From Phenylobacterium sp. RIFCSPHIGHO2_01_FULL_69_31 (GTDB taxonomy: Bacteria > Pseudomonadota > Alphaproteobacteria > Caulobacterales > Caulobacteraceae), in the NCBI RefSeq assembly GCF_001824475.1, contig NZ_MHXN01000007.1:131611-195610 (forward strand): a stretch of DNA of 64,000 nt, in the 5' to 3' direction. Within the stretch, counting starts at the first letter, position 1. Each line of letters begins with the position of its first letter. The translations under genes were made by a program, and so were the position numbers. The notes beneath the pieces were generated by a model. That model did no database searches, was not told the origin of the DNA, and was given only the letters and a program-made list of their open reading frames with translations. Shown here in pieces: positions 19,380-28,229 of this stretch.

Positions 19380-20164
19380 CCCGCAAGTGTGACCCAACCG
19401 AGTTCGCCGGCAAGCGCGTGCTCATCAGTGGCGGCACCAAGGGTCTGGGCCGCGCCACCGTCGATCGCTTCCTGGCTGGCGGCGCGCGGGTGATCACGTC
19501 CGCCCGCGGAACATTGGAGCCCATCGATGGCGTGGAGTTCGTCCAGGCGGACCTGACGACGGCTGAGGGCGGGGAAGCCCTCGCGAAGGCGGCGCTGGAA
19601 CGTTTGGGCGGCGTCGACATCCTGGCTCACGTCATCGGCGGCTCGACGACGCCGGGCGGCGGCTTCGTCGCCCTGACGGACGATCACTGGCTGTCCGAGC
19701 TGAACCTCAATCTTCTGGCCACGGTCCGGCTGGATCGGCTTCTGATCCCGCAGATGATCGAGCGCGGCGCCGGGGCCGTGGTGCATGTCACCTCCATCCA
19801 GTCGGTCCTGCCGCTGCCGGAAGCGACCACGGCCTACGCCGCCGCCAAAGCCGCGCTCAGGACCTACAGCAAGTCGATCTCGAAGGAGCTGGGGCCGAAG
19901 GGCGTGCGGGTTAACGTCGTCTCCCCCGGCTGGATTATGACCGAAGCAACCACCGACTTCCTGGAACGTCTGCAGGCCGCCAATGGCGGCACGATCGAGG
20001 AGGCGCGGCAGGCTGTGCTCGACGGTCTGGGGGGTATCGCCATTGGCCGTGGCGCCGAACCCGACGAGGTGGCCGACCTTATCGCCTACCTGGCTTCCGA
20101 TCGCGCCGCCGCGATCCACGGCGCTGAGTTTGTCATCGACGGTGGCACAGTCCCTACCGTCTAA
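19376..20164 (+). CDS. SDR family oxidoreductase
   Basis: 262-residue short-chain dehydrogenase. Cofactor loop [18 protein letters not shown] near residues 14-31, NxxS-type catalytic region [11 protein letters not shown], the active-site YAAAK (about residue 159-163), and the C-terminal [19 protein letters not shown](P)-dependent oxidation or reduction of an unknown alcohol or ketone. Coupled to the NTF2-like gene by a four-base overlap and divergent from a LysR gene that may regulate both. Confidence 0.93.
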   Translation: MTRKCDPTEFAGKRVLISGGTKGLGRATVDRFLAGGARVITSARGTLEPIDGVEFVQADLTTAEGGEALAKAALERLGGVDILAHVIGGSTTPGGGFVALTDDHWLSELNLNLLATVRLDRLLIPQMIERGAGAVVHVTSIQSVLPLPEATTAYAAAKAALRTYSKSISKELGPKGVRVNVVSPGWIMTEATTDFLERLQAANGGTIEEARQAVLDGLGGIAIGRGAEPDEVADLIAYLASDRAAAIHGAEFVIDGGTVPTV

Positions 20165-20328
20165 CGCCATGAGCGCGCCGGCTTCGGTCTTCGATCGAGA
20201 ACAGGCGCGCTCCAGCTGGATATGAGACGTCCGCATTTCAGCCCGTATCTGGCTTGAGCGGCGAGTGACCGCTCGGCGCCATGACCGGCCGCGTCGCCAC
20301 GCAGCCTCTTCGCCCCACGCCTCCGCTC

Positions 20329-21252
20329 TCAGTCCCGCCGCCTCGCGCCGGGGTGCGGGTTGAGTTGGCCGAGGGTCTTGCTGGCAGCGCCCAGGACGCG
20401 GCTGGCGGCGCGGGGGTCGGCAGCGAGGCGGTCGGCGTGGGCGACGGCCTGGTCCGCGATCATCCAGTCGCGGAACTCGCAGGCGCGGGCGACCTCAGCG
20501 GCGAAGTCGGGGCGGGTGCGAACCCATTTGTAGAGGGTGAAGAGGCTGGGCATGTCCGGCTCGCGGCCGAGGGCGGCGAGCGACGCGCCATCGACGATGC
20601 GGCGGGTGACGCGCCGGGTGATCCTGGGCGAGCAGAAGGCGGCGGCGCGGGCGCGGCCACGGGCCTTGTGACCGTATTTCATCGCCGACCGCAGCGCGGC
20701 GTCGAACTCGGGATCGGCCTTGCGCCACCGCTGGAGCCCGATCGGGCTGGGCAGGGTGGGGTCGCGGCCCAGCTCGGGCAGGGTCGCCCCGCGCAGCACC
20801 GCCAGCATGATCCGGTCGGCCACATCCTGGTCGAAGCGCAAACGCGCGCGGCGGCGGCCGTATCGGCGGCGGCTGGGGTCGGCGAAGGCCTTGGCGGCTT
20901 CGAGCTCGGCGGCGAAGTCGGGGTTCTGCCGTTTCCAGGCGTTCAGCATGCGGCGGTGGGGGCGGCCGGGCTGGCGCAGCAGCCAGCCCAGCGGCTCGCC
21001 CAGCCGGATGCGGTGGAGGAGGTCCTGGGCTGCGGCTGCGTCGAAGGGATAGCCTTCGCGCCGGCGGCGAAAGTTCCGGCCCTGGACGAGAGCCTCCGAG
21101 ATGTAGGAGTTCTTCTTCGCCCACGCGCGGATCGTGGGGCGGCTGGGCCAGCCGGGCGTGGCGCAGATCTGGTCCAGGGTCTGACCGTTGGCGAGACGAA
21201 AGAAGAGGTCCCCCGAGATCTGCTCGCAGTAGGCGGGGTCATATTTGGTCAT
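20329..21252 (-). CDS. terminase small subunit-like four-repeat HTH protein
   Basis: 307-residue basic protein built of four degenerate repeats of about 65-75 residues (near 9-55, 72-125, 144-200 and 214-268). Each has a G-x-x-L...P...P-x-x-x-x-x-x-W-x-x...F/I pattern, for example GREPDMPSLFTLYKWVRTRP and GRDPTLPSPIGLQRWRKADP. This is the helix-turn-helix repeat seen in Sf6-type phage terminase small subunits, which bind packaging-site DNA. There is no large terminase, portal or other phage gene nearby, so it is a lone gene: a domesticated phage relic or a nucleoid or regulatory protein. Starts ATG at 21252. Function unknown. Confidence 0.75.
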   Translation of the reverse strand: MTKYDPAYCEQISGDLFFRLANGQTLDQICATPGWPSRPTIRAWAKKNSYISEALVQGRNFRRRREGYPFDAAAAQDLLHRIRLGEPLGWLLRQPGRPHRRMLNAWKRQNPDFAAELEAAKAFADPSRRRYGRRRARLRFDQDVADRIMLAVLRGATLPELGRDPTLPSPIGLQRWRKADPEFDAALRSAMKYGHKARGRARAAAFCSPRITRRVTRRIVDGASLAALGREPDMPSLFTLYKWVRTRPDFAAEVARACEFRDWMIADQAVAHADRLAADPRAASRVLGAASKTLGQLNPHPGARRRD

Positions 21253-21348
21253 GCCGCAACGCTACCATCGTCGGCGCGAAACGAGAACATTAAGCGAACA
21301 CTTCCTCGGCCATAGCGCGCGGGCAGGCGGATCGCCTATGAGGCGGGG

Positions 21349-21711
21349 ATGCAGACCCGGATCACCTGGGCCGGGCGGGCCGCCCTGGTGCTGGTCCTCG
21401 GCGTGGCGCTGGCCGGCGCGCTGGATCCGCACCACAACGCGGCGCGCAACGTGCCTACCCCCGACGTCATCGAGCACGTGGCCTATGGCTACCTCCTGAC
21501 CCTTCTGACCATCGCCTCGTTGCCCCGGGTGAACCCGTGGCTGATCGGCGCCGCCTATCTCGGCGTGGGCGCCGGGTTCGAGGTGACGCAGATCTGGGGC
21601 CTGGTGTCGGGCACGTTCCAGTGGCGGGACCTGGCGTCGAACACCGGCGGGGTGGCGGCGGCGCTGGCGCCGTTCGCCCTAGCGCGGCGTAAGGGCGGGG
21701 GCCGGCGATGA
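21349..21711 (+). CDS. VanZ-like small membrane protein
   Basis: 120 residues with three to four hydrophobic segments: ITWAGRAALVLVLGVALAGA, then PDVIEHVAYGYLLTLLTIAS, then a Trp-containing helix. The PDxIEHxAYGYLL motif and later DLASNTGGVAAAL resemble the HxxxY and DxxxNxxG elements of VanZ-family proteins. A second protein of the same build is encoded at 57791. Function is unknown outside vancomycin-resistance VanZ. Its stop overlaps the next start (ATGA). Confidence 0.7.
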   Translation: MQTRITWAGRAALVLVLGVALAGALDPHHNAARNVPTPDVIEHVAYGYLLTLLTIASLPRVNPWLIGAAYLGVGAGFEVTQIWGLVSGTFQWRDLASNTGGVAAALAPFALARRKGGGRR

Positions 21712-22019
21712 GCGGCCCCGGCGCCGAGGAGGAGCTGTACCTCATCCTGGCCACCGCCGCGGCCGGGCCGACCACGCGGTATCCGGCCGGCGAGCGGCGC
21801 CGGATGCTGGTGTTCGCCCGCGCCGCCTCGCACGACCAGGCCCTGGCCGTGGCGACGGGCGGCCTGGCCGAACAGGGCTGGGGCGAGCCGGGGTTCGAGA
21901 AGGCGGGCATCGTCGAGCTGGGGCCGCACCTGTCGGCCGAGGACCGCGCGCCGGCCGAGCACGCCATGGCCCACGGCTGCGCCATCCGGGTCTATCCGCG
22001 CCCGGGCGACGCCGTCTGA
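21708..22019 (+). CDS. hypothetical protein
   Basis: 103-residue soluble acidic protein coupled to the VanZ-like gene by a four-base overlap. It contains MLVFARAASHDQALAVATGG and a C-terminal HGCAIRVYPRPGD. No signal peptide or membrane segment. I do not recognise the family; composition and codon use match the neighbours, so it is likely real. Confidence 0.65.
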   Translation: MSGPGAEEELYLILATAAAGPTTRYPAGERRRMLVFARAASHDQALAVATGGLAEQGWGEPGFEKAGIVELGPHLSAEDRAPAEHAMAHGCAIRVYPRPGDAV

Positions 22020-22095
22020 GCACCGCGATCTGCTTGCGCCCGGCCGCAGGTTCCCTCAATCAGTCGGGAGCGTGTTGCGAGAGGGAAGCCAGGCC

Positions 22096-22842
22096 ATGCG
22101 GACCATGACCGACGGGCGGTGGCCGGGGATCGCGCTGGGCGCGGCGGCCGCGATGCTGCTAGTGAGCTGCTCCGGGGAGAAGACGCCGCCGGCCAAGGCC
22201 GCGCCCGAGGCGACGCCGACGCCCGTGGCGGTGGCTCCGCCCGCCACCCTGCCCGCTGCGCCCATGCGTCCGGAGGGCGCCGACGCCATCGATGCGGCCC
22301 TGGCGGGCGCCCAGGCGTTCAACGCCAAGGCCCTGACCGACCTGGCGGCCATCGAGCGGGCCGAGAAGCGCATCCGGGACCAGGCCGGCCGGGCGCTGGA
22401 GGCGGCTCGGCGCGGTGATGCGGGTCGCGTGACGGCCGCACGCAACGATGCGGAGACGACTCATCGCGGGCTCGCCGACAGCCTTGCGGCCTTCCGGACG
22501 GCAGCGGCCGAGCAGCAGGCGGCGGTGACGGCGGCGCTGGCGCTCTGCGGCCCCTCCGCCCCGGCGCCCGGCGCGACTGCGGGGCCGGTGACCCCGCCGC
22601 CTCCGCCTGTGAAGACGCCGCTGCCGGGCGCGCCGGCCACCGGGCCCGCAGGCCCGGCCGTGGTCGACCCGACCGCGTACCAGGGCTGCGCGGCGCTGGC
22701 CGCCGAGCAGACCCTGCTGGCCCAGAACATTGAGGCCGTGGGCGCCCGCTACCAGGCCGCGGAGGCGTCTTATCGGCAGGATCGCCCGAGGCTGGAGGAG
22801 GCCGCCGCCACGGTGGCGCTGGGCAAGCTGGGATCCTTGTAA
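22096..22842 (+). CDS. putative lipoprotein with Pro-rich linkers
   Basis: 248 residues from the ATG at 22096. A GTG 24 bases upstream is possible, but GAGGGAAG and AGG favour the ATG. Residues 12-28 form a lipoprotein signal with lipobox LLVSC, so it is probably anchored in the outer membrane. Then come a Pro/Ala linker, a helical Ala/Arg-rich segment (about 60-150) that may form a coiled coil, a second Pro/Gly linker and a helical C-terminus. No family recognised. Confidence 0.7.
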   Translation: MRTMTDGRWPGIALGAAAAMLLVSCSGEKTPPAKAAPEATPTPVAVAPPATLPAAPMRPEGADAIDAALAGAQAFNAKALTDLAAIERAEKRIRDQAGRALEAARRGDAGRVTAARNDAETTHRGLADSLAAFRTAAAEQQAAVTAALALCGPSAPAPGATAGPVTPPPPPVKTPLPGAPATGPAGPAVVDPTAYQGCAALAAEQTLLAQNIEAVGARYQAAEASYRQDRPRLEEAAATVALGKLGSL

Positions 22843-23093
22843 ACCGCCGGGCCGAACCTAAATAAGTTCCGATCGCGCTGGCGTCCGTTCCCCCTCGGAC
22901 AGCGAGCGACGGGTGTGCGGCCCTGGCGCCTTAGATGGCTGCCGGGGCCGCCTTCGTTTTGGGGCTATGCAGGGCGGGTCGCGAGGACGGGCGGGCCGCG
23001 AGCGGGGCTGAGGGCGCGGGAGCTTACAGACGAGACCCGGGCCGACCGCGTTTGGCCCGATACCCCCTCCCACGGCCTCGGCGCCGACCGCGG

Positions 23094-23276
23094 CTAGATG
23101 TGCTTTGCGCGGGCCAGGGGCTGGTCGGGAACCGCAGGCGCGGAGATCGACGCCTGCCAGTCGTCCGTGGCAAGGGTCGGCGGAGCCAGCATCCGGCCCA
23201 GCGCCAGATAGCTCGCGAAGCCCACGAAGAAGGCGACGCAGGCCAGGACGAAATAGGGCTTGAGCACGTCGTTCAT
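23094..23276 (-). CDS. small single-span membrane protein
   Basis: 60 residues from ATG at 23276: MNDVLKPYFVLACVAFFVGF and on into SYLALGRMLAPP, one clear transmembrane helix at residues 8-28, then a short periplasmic or cytoplasmic Pro/Ala tail ending AKHI. The frame is open further upstream, but that part is Arg/Pro-rich and unlike protein. Function unknown; real but modest support. Confidence 0.5.
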   Translation of the reverse strand: MNDVLKPYFVLACVAFFVGFASYLALGRMLAPPTLATDDWQASISAPAVPDQPLARAKHI

Positions 23277-23562
23277 GAGGCTGACCGCAGGCTCCCTATG
23301 GCCGGTTGCCTGAGGTTCAACGGGCGCCCACGGGGACGGTTGCGGCGCCGCTCGCCATTGTTTTTGGAAGGCCCGCCGCACGAGCCCGGGTGTTGCGATC
23401 GCATTGCCGCCGTTGAGCGTCACGGGCGCCTTCCTCGTCTGCCGCAGCCAGCTTGGCCGTAAGGTTCCTGCATGCAGGTACGGCGCCAGGAGGCCGCCGG
23501 TTTCACGCCGGCGCATTGACGGGGCGCAAGCGGCCGGCGCGCGGTGAGGCGTTTTCAAAGTT

Positions 23563-23581
23563 GCGAACGATTCTCATTGCG
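23563..23581 (+). promoter_or_regulatory. Fur-box-like site
   Basis: GCGAACGATTCTCATTGCG matches the 19-base Fur consensus (GATAATGATAATCATTATC) at about 11 positions, including the central GATT..TCATT core. It lies 69 bases upstream of the Fiu/PiuA-type receptor start, which is where an iron-repressed promoter would be expected. This spacer (23277-23649) is the longest gene-free stretch in the window. Confidence 0.6.
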
Positions 23582-23593
23582 CGACGTCATGTC

Positions 23594-23625
23594 GCGACTT
23601 AAGAACGCCTCGCATTCTTAGTCGC
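23594..23625 (+). repeat. inverted repeat in receptor 5' leader
   Basis: GCGACTTAAGAA (23594-23605) and TTCTTAGTCGC (23615-23625) pair over 11 bases with one bulge, around a nine-base loop. It lies between the Fur-like box and the receptor start at 23650 and is AT-richer than its surroundings. It could be an operator or an mRNA hairpin. Confidence 0.45.
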
Positions 23626-23649
23626 AACACGCCGAGGGGCGCGGGGGAT

Positions 23650-26022
23650 ATGGTGAGAGTTGGAGGCGGCATCGCCGCGCGGAAGAAGCTGGCCATGACC
23701 TGCGCGCTCGCAGGGCTGGCGGGGCTGTCGCTGGGCGGGGCGGCGAAGGCGGTGGAGGCCGACGGGGCGGCGATCGCCACGGCCGATGCGGATTCGGCCG
23801 GCACGGTCTCGGGCATCGAGGTCGAGGGCAAGCTGACCAAGCAGAACAATCCGAAGGTGACCGCCAAGCCGCTGGACAACCCGCAGACCGTGACCGTGGT
23901 GCCGCGGGGCGTGATCGAGGCCCAGAACCTGCTCTCGCTGCGCGACATCCTGTCGACGGTGCCGGGCATCACCTTCGGCGCCGGCGAGGGCGGCGGCGGC
24001 TTCGGCGACTCCATCAACCTGCGCGGCTATTCGGCCAACAACGACATCACGGTCGACAACGTCCGCGACAGTGCCCAGTACACGCGCTCCGACCCCTTCA
24101 ACCTCGAGCAGATCGAGGTCACCAACGGCGCCAATTCGGTCTACTCGGGCGCAGGCTCGGTGGGCGGCACCATCAACATCGTCTCCAAGCGGCCGACGGG
24201 CCGGAACTCGACGGTCGTCAGCGGCGGCGTCGGGACCGAGAACTACTGGCGCGGCACGGTCGATGCGAACCACGTGGTCGGCGACAATGTGGCGGTGCGC
24301 CTGAACGCCATGGTCCACCGGAACGACGCGCCGGGACGGGACGTCGAGGAATTCAAGCGCTGGGGGATCGCGCCGTCGATCACCATCGGCCTGAACGGCC
24401 CGACCCAATTCACGGCCATGTACTTCCACCAGGAAGATCGGAACCTGCCGACCTATGGCGTGCCGTTCTACAACGGGCGGGCCGTGCCGGGCGTAGATCC
24501 GGAAAACTACTACGGCTATTCGAACGTCGATAAGCAGGACTCCGACGTCGACATCCTGACCGGGATCATCGACCACGACTTCGGCAATGGGCTGAAGCTG
24601 CGGAACCTGTCGCGCTATCAGAAGGTGACCCAGCTCACGGTGGTGAATCCGCCGCAGGGGACCTACTGCCTGGCGAACGGCCAGAAGCCGGTGGCCTGGA
24701 GCCAGTCGACCACCGCCACCAACATAACGGGCTACACCGCCTGCCTTCCCACCGATCCGGCGCCGGGCTTCTACCAGCCCAGCGGGCCGCGCGGGAACCT
24801 GCGCGATACCGAGAACACCCTGCTGTACAACCAGATCGACCTGACCTGGGACGGCGAGCTGGGCGGGATGCGTCACACGGTGGTGTTCGGCGTCGCGTTC
24901 CTGGACGAGGACTTCCACCTCGACACCGGCAACGTCTTCCGCACCGCGACGGGCGCGACGGTGGCCCTGCCGCCGATGAACATCGCCAGCCCGAACAACA
25001 CCTACACGGGCCCGATCAACTTCATCCAGGCCAGCGCACAGGACGGCGACCGCCGGAACCAAGCCGTCTATCTGTTCGACAACATCGTCATCAACGAGCA
25101 GTGGTCGATCAACGGCGGCGTCCGGTGGGAGCACAACGAGGGCTCCAACTCCACCGACACCTATTCCACGGTGGTGGGCCCGACATTGGGGACCGTCACG
25201 CCCGGCCCCAGCTTCAAGGTCGACGACAACCTGCTGACCTACCGGATCGGTGTGGTCTACAAGCCGATCCCGAACGCCAGCCTCTACGTCTCCTACGCCA
25301 ACTCAGAGACCCCGAGCCAAGCCACGGTCAACGGCCAGGGCGCCTGCGTCGTGGCGACCTGCACGGTCGACCCGGAGAAATCCGAGAACATCGAGATCGG
25401 CGCCAAGTGGGACATCCAGGGCCGGCTGTCGCTGACCGCGGCGATCTTCCGCAACGAGCGGACCAACTACCGTGTGGCGTCCAACGATCCGCAGCAGCCG
25501 GACCAGCAACTGGACGGCAGCGCCCGGGTGCAAGGCGTCACGCTCGGCGCCTCCGGCCGGATCACCGACGCCTGGTCGATCTTCGCCAACTACACCTACC
25601 TGAAGTCCAAGGTGCTCCAGGGGGTCGACGACGTCTTCGCCGCCCAGGGGCGCGATTTCACCCGGGGTGACGACCTGCTGCAGGTGCCGGACCACGCGTT
25701 CAGCCTGTTCACCACCTATGACCTGCCGCACGACATCCAGGTCGGCTACGGCGTGACGTACCAGGGCGAGTACTACCTGACCCAGCACGCCCTGGTGACC
25801 GGCGCGACCACCGCCGTCCGCACCACGATCCCACGGGTGAAGGCGCAGGACTATTTCGTGCACCGGGCCACAATCGCCTGGTCGCCGACGGAGCAGCTTG
25901 AGCTGCGCCTGAACGTGAACAACCTGTTCGACAAGGCGTACTACACGCGGGTCCGCAACAACGGCTGGGCCATGCCGGGCGATCGCCGCAATGCGACGCT
26001 CACCGCCAACTACCGGTTCTGA
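23650..26022 (+). CDS. TonB-dependent catecholate siderophore receptor (Fiu/PiuA type)
   Basis: 790-residue outer-membrane receptor. N-terminal signal region (basic segment, then MTCALAGLAGLSLGGAAKA), plug domain with NPQTVTVVPRGVIEAQNLLSLRDILSTVPGITF-type elements (TonB box region near residues 55-75), RGYSANNDITVDNVRDS, then a 22-strand barrel ending in LTANYRF with the C-terminal aromatic residue. The plug sequence and the immediately downstream PiuC/YbiX hydroxylase identify the Fiu/PiuA group, which imports iron bound to catechols. A Fur-like box lies upstream. Uptake needs TonB-ExbB-ExbD energy; exbD genes occur at 50595-51588. Confidence 0.92.
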   Translation: MVRVGGGIAARKKLAMTCALAGLAGLSLGGAAKAVEADGAAIATADADSAGTVSGIEVEGKLTKQNNPKVTAKPLDNPQTVTVVPRGVIEAQNLLSLRDILSTVPGITFGAGEGGGGFGDSINLRGYSANNDITVDNVRDSAQYTRSDPFNLEQIEVTNGANSVYSGAGSVGGTINIVSKRPTGRNSTVVSGGVGTENYWRGTVDANHVVGDNVAVRLNAMVHRNDAPGRDVEEFKRWGIAPSITIGLNGPTQFTAMYFHQEDRNLPTYGVPFYNGRAVPGVDPENYYGYSNVDKQDSDVDILTGIIDHDFGNGLKLRNLSRYQKVTQLTVVNPPQGTYCLANGQKPVAWSQSTTATNITGYTACLPTDPAPGFYQPSGPRGNLRDTENTLLYNQIDLTWDGELGGMRHTVVFGVAFLDEDFHLDTGNVFRTATGATVALPPMNIASPNNTYTGPINFIQASAQDGDRRNQAVYLFDNIVINEQWSINGGVRWEHNEGSNSTDTYSTVVGPTLGTVTPGPSFKVDDNLLTYRIGVVYKPIPNASLYVSYANSETPSQATVNGQGACVVATCTVDPEKSENIEIGAKWDIQGRLSLTAAIFRNERTNYRVASNDPQQPDQQLDGSARVQGVTLGASGRITDAWSIFANYTYLKSKVLQGVDDVFAAQGRDFTRGDDLLQVPDHAFSLFTTYDLPHDIQVGYGVTYQGEYYLTQHALVTGATTAVRTTIPRVKAQDYFVHRATIAWSPTEQLELRLNVNNLFDKAYYTRVRNNGWAMPGDRRNATLTANYRF

Positions 26023-26076
26023 ATCCCCCCACAGGACCGGCAGGCGCTGTCAGGCTTCGGCCCGACGGCGCGTAAA

Positions 26077-26109
26077 GCGCCCCGCCTCTGCTGCTCGCAG
26101 GCGGGGCGC
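26077..26109 (+). terminator. strong hairpin between receptor and piuC
   Basis: GCGCCCCGCCT (26077-26087) and AGGCGGGGCGC (26099-26109) form a perfect 11-base stem with an 11-base loop, 55 bases after the receptor stop and 22 before the hydroxylase start. No long T tract follows, so it may reduce readthrough into piuC or protect the receptor mRNA. Confidence 0.5.
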
Positions 26110-26130
26110 CATTCGTTCTAGGGTTTGCTC

Positions 26131-26814
26131 ATGATGCTGCATGTTCCGGGCGTGCTGTCGCCCGACGCGGTGCGCGACCTGCGCGCCTTCATCGACGCCG
26201 CCGCCTGGGAAGACGGCAACGCAACGTCCGGCAAGCAGTCGGCGCTGGCGAAGGCGAACCGGCAGTTGCCCGAGGCGTCGGACGCCGCCCGGCAGGCCGG
26301 CGCCCGGGTGCGGGAAGCCGTGACCCGCAGCCCGCTGTTCATGGCCGCCGCCCTGCCCCACACCGTCTATCCGCCGCTGTTCAACTGGTATGGGCCGGGC
26401 CAGACGTTCGGCGACCACGTGGACAATGCGATGCGCTTCCAGCGCGACCAGGGCATCCGGGTGCGCACCGACCTGTCGGCGACCCTCTTCCTGGCAGGGC
26501 CGGACGACTACGACGGCGGCGAGCTGGTGGTGGAGGACACCTATGGCGCGCACGAGGTGAAGCTGCCGGCCGGGGACCTGATCCTCTATCCGGCCTCCAG
26601 CCTGCACCGGGTCACGCCGGTCACCCGGGGCGAGCGGGTGGCCAGCTTCTTCTGGATCCAGAGCCTCGTGCGCGACGACGCCAAGCGGACCCTGCTGTTC
26701 GACATGGACGTGGCCATCCAGACCCTGGCCCAGGACGCAGGGCTCGGCGCCCCGGCCATCGTCTCCCTGACCGGGACCTACCAGAACCTGCTGCGGATGT
26801 GGGCCGAGCTGTAG
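26131..26814 (+). CDS. PKHD-type Fe(II)/2-oxoglutarate hydroxylase (PiuC/YbiX)
   Basis: 227 residues from ATG at 26131, which has AGGG seven bases upstream (an upstream TTG is less likely). The family length is about 225. The double-stranded beta-helix carries the metal site HxD in [10 protein letters not shown] (about residues 94-100) and the distal His in [20 protein letters not shown], where the Arg binds 2-oxoglutarate. PiuC/YbiX genes accompany Fiu/PiuA receptors, and their exact substrate is still unclear; it may process the imported siderophore or protect against catechols. Probably co-regulated by iron with the receptor. Confidence 0.94.
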   Translation: MMLHVPGVLSPDAVRDLRAFIDAAAWEDGNATSGKQSALAKANRQLPEASDAARQAGARVREAVTRSPLFMAAALPHTVYPPLFNWYGPGQTFGDHVDNAMRFQRDQGIRVRTDLSATLFLAGPDDYDGGELVVEDTYGAHEVKLPAGDLILYPASSLHRVTPVTRGERVASFFWIQSLVRDDAKRTLLFDMDVAIQTLAQDAGLGAPAIVSLTGTYQNLLRMWAEL

Positions 26815-26905
26815 GGCCGGTTGCGGGCGGGAAACGCGAAGGCGCCTACCCGGCCGCGGGAAAAGCCGTTATCCCGCGCCCGACCTAACGCCACGGAGAC
26901 CTCCC

Positions 26906-28096
26906 ATGCCGCTCGACTCTGGCGCGCCCCAGAAGACCTACCGCTGGGATGACCCGCTCGACCTGTCCTCGCGCCTCTCGGAAGAGGAGCGGATGGTCTG
27001 GGAGGCCGCCCGCCAGTACGCCCGCGAGAAGCTCTTGCCCCGGGTGGTCTCGGCCTATGCCGAGGAGCGGTTCGACCGCGAGATCATGACCGAGATGGGC
27101 GAGCTGGGCTTCCTGGGCCCGACGCTGCCCGAGGAGTACGGCTGCGCCGGCGTGAATCACGTCGCCTATGGCCTGATCGCCCGCGAGATCGAGGCGATCG
27201 ATTCCGGCTACCGCTCGGCCATGAGCGTGCAGAGCTCGCTGGTGATGTATCCGATCTATGCGTTCGGCTCGGAGGAGCAGAAGCGCAAGTACCTGCCCGG
27301 CATGGCCGCCGGCCGCATCATCGGCTGCTTCGGCCTGACGGAGCCGGACGGCGGCTCGGACCCCGCCTCGATGCGCACGACGGCGAAGAAGGTGTCGGAC
27401 GGCTACGTGCTGAACGGCGCGAAGATGTGGATCACCAACTCGCCGGTCAGCGACGTGGCCCTGGTCTGGGCCAAGCTGGACGGCAAGATCCGCGGCTTCC
27501 TGGTGGAGCGCGGGACCAAGGGGTTCGAGACTCCGCAGATCAAGAACAAGCTGTCCCTGCGCGCTTCGGTCACCGGCGAGATCTCGCTCAGCGACGTCCA
27601 CGTGCCGGAGGACGCCATGCTGCCGGGCGTTGAGGGCCTGCGCGGGCCGTTCTCGTGCCTGAACAAGGCGCGCTACGGCATCGCCTGGGGCGCCATGGGC
27701 GCGGCGGAGTTCTGCCTGCACGCCAGCCGCGACTATGTGTCCAGCCGCAGCCTGTTCGGCCGCACCCTGGCCTCGCGCCAGCTGGTACAGAAGAAGCTGG
27801 CCGACATGTCGACCGAGATCGCCCTGGGCTTCGAAGGCGCGCTGGCGCTGGGCCGGCTGATCGACGAGGGCGCCTGGGTTCCGGAAGCCATCTCGATGCT
27901 GAAGCGCAACAACTGCGGCAAGGCGCTGGATATCGCCCGGGTCGCCCGCGACATGCACGGCGGCAACGGCATCTCGGGGGAGTACCACGTGATGCGGCAC
28001 GCCTCGAACCTGGAAACGGTCAACACCTACGAGGGCGCGCATGACGTGCACGCCCTGATCCTGGGACGGGCCATCACGGGCGAGAGCGCCTTCTAA
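26906..28096 (+). CDS. gcdH: glutaryl-CoA dehydrogenase
   Basis: 396-residue FAD-dependent acyl-CoA dehydrogenase that oxidises and decarboxylates glutaryl-CoA to crotonyl-CoA in lysine and tryptophan breakdown. Features: the [17 protein letters not shown]-terminal domain, [17 protein letters not shown] substrate and FAD loop, [18 protein letters not shown], and the catalytic glutamate in [17 protein letters not shown]. The Arg in SMRTTA and the [15 protein letters not shown] segment are those of GcdH in place of general acyl-CoA dehydrogenases. It stands alone between piuC and a sensor kinase; no partner genes are next to it. Confidence 0.93.
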   Translation: MPLDSGAPQKTYRWDDPLDLSSRLSEEERMVWEAARQYAREKLLPRVVSAYAEERFDREIMTEMGELGFLGPTLPEEYGCAGVNHVAYGLIAREIEAIDSGYRSAMSVQSSLVMYPIYAFGSEEQKRKYLPGMAAGRIIGCFGLTEPDGGSDPASMRTTAKKVSDGYVLNGAKMWITNSPVSDVALVWAKLDGKIRGFLVERGTKGFETPQIKNKLSLRASVTGEISLSDVHVPEDAMLPGVEGLRGPFSCLNKARYGIAWGAMGAAEFCLHASRDYVSSRSLFGRTLASRQLVQKKLADMSTEIALGFEGALALGRLIDEGAWVPEAISMLKRNNCGKALDIARVARDMHGGNGISGEYHVMRHASNLETVNTYEGAHDVHALILGRAITGESAF

Positions 28097-28229
28097 GCTG
28101 CGGAAAAGGCGGCGGTAAAGTCGGGTACGCGACAAAACGCCGATTTTTGGCACAACCTTAAATTTACACTCCCCGCGTACCCCTGCGTCAGCTTAGTCCG
28201 CCGACCGGCGACAGGCGCGGGGAGAACGC

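Noticed and set aside
20329-22842. A prophage remnant around the terminase-like gene
   Set aside because: No integrase, capsid, portal, lysis or attachment-site repeats nearby, and base composition does not differ from the neighbours.
22935-23462. A plus-strand frame of 175 codons in the spacer before and across the small membrane protein gene
   Set aside because: Extremely Arg/Pro/Gly-rich with no start signal, and it crosses a minus-strand gene with a clear transmembrane helix.
23280-23649. Cobalamin riboswitch in front of the TonB receptor
   Set aside because: I looked for a B12-box-like GCCACTG and supporting helices and found none; a Fur-like box and the PiuC neighbour point to iron instead.
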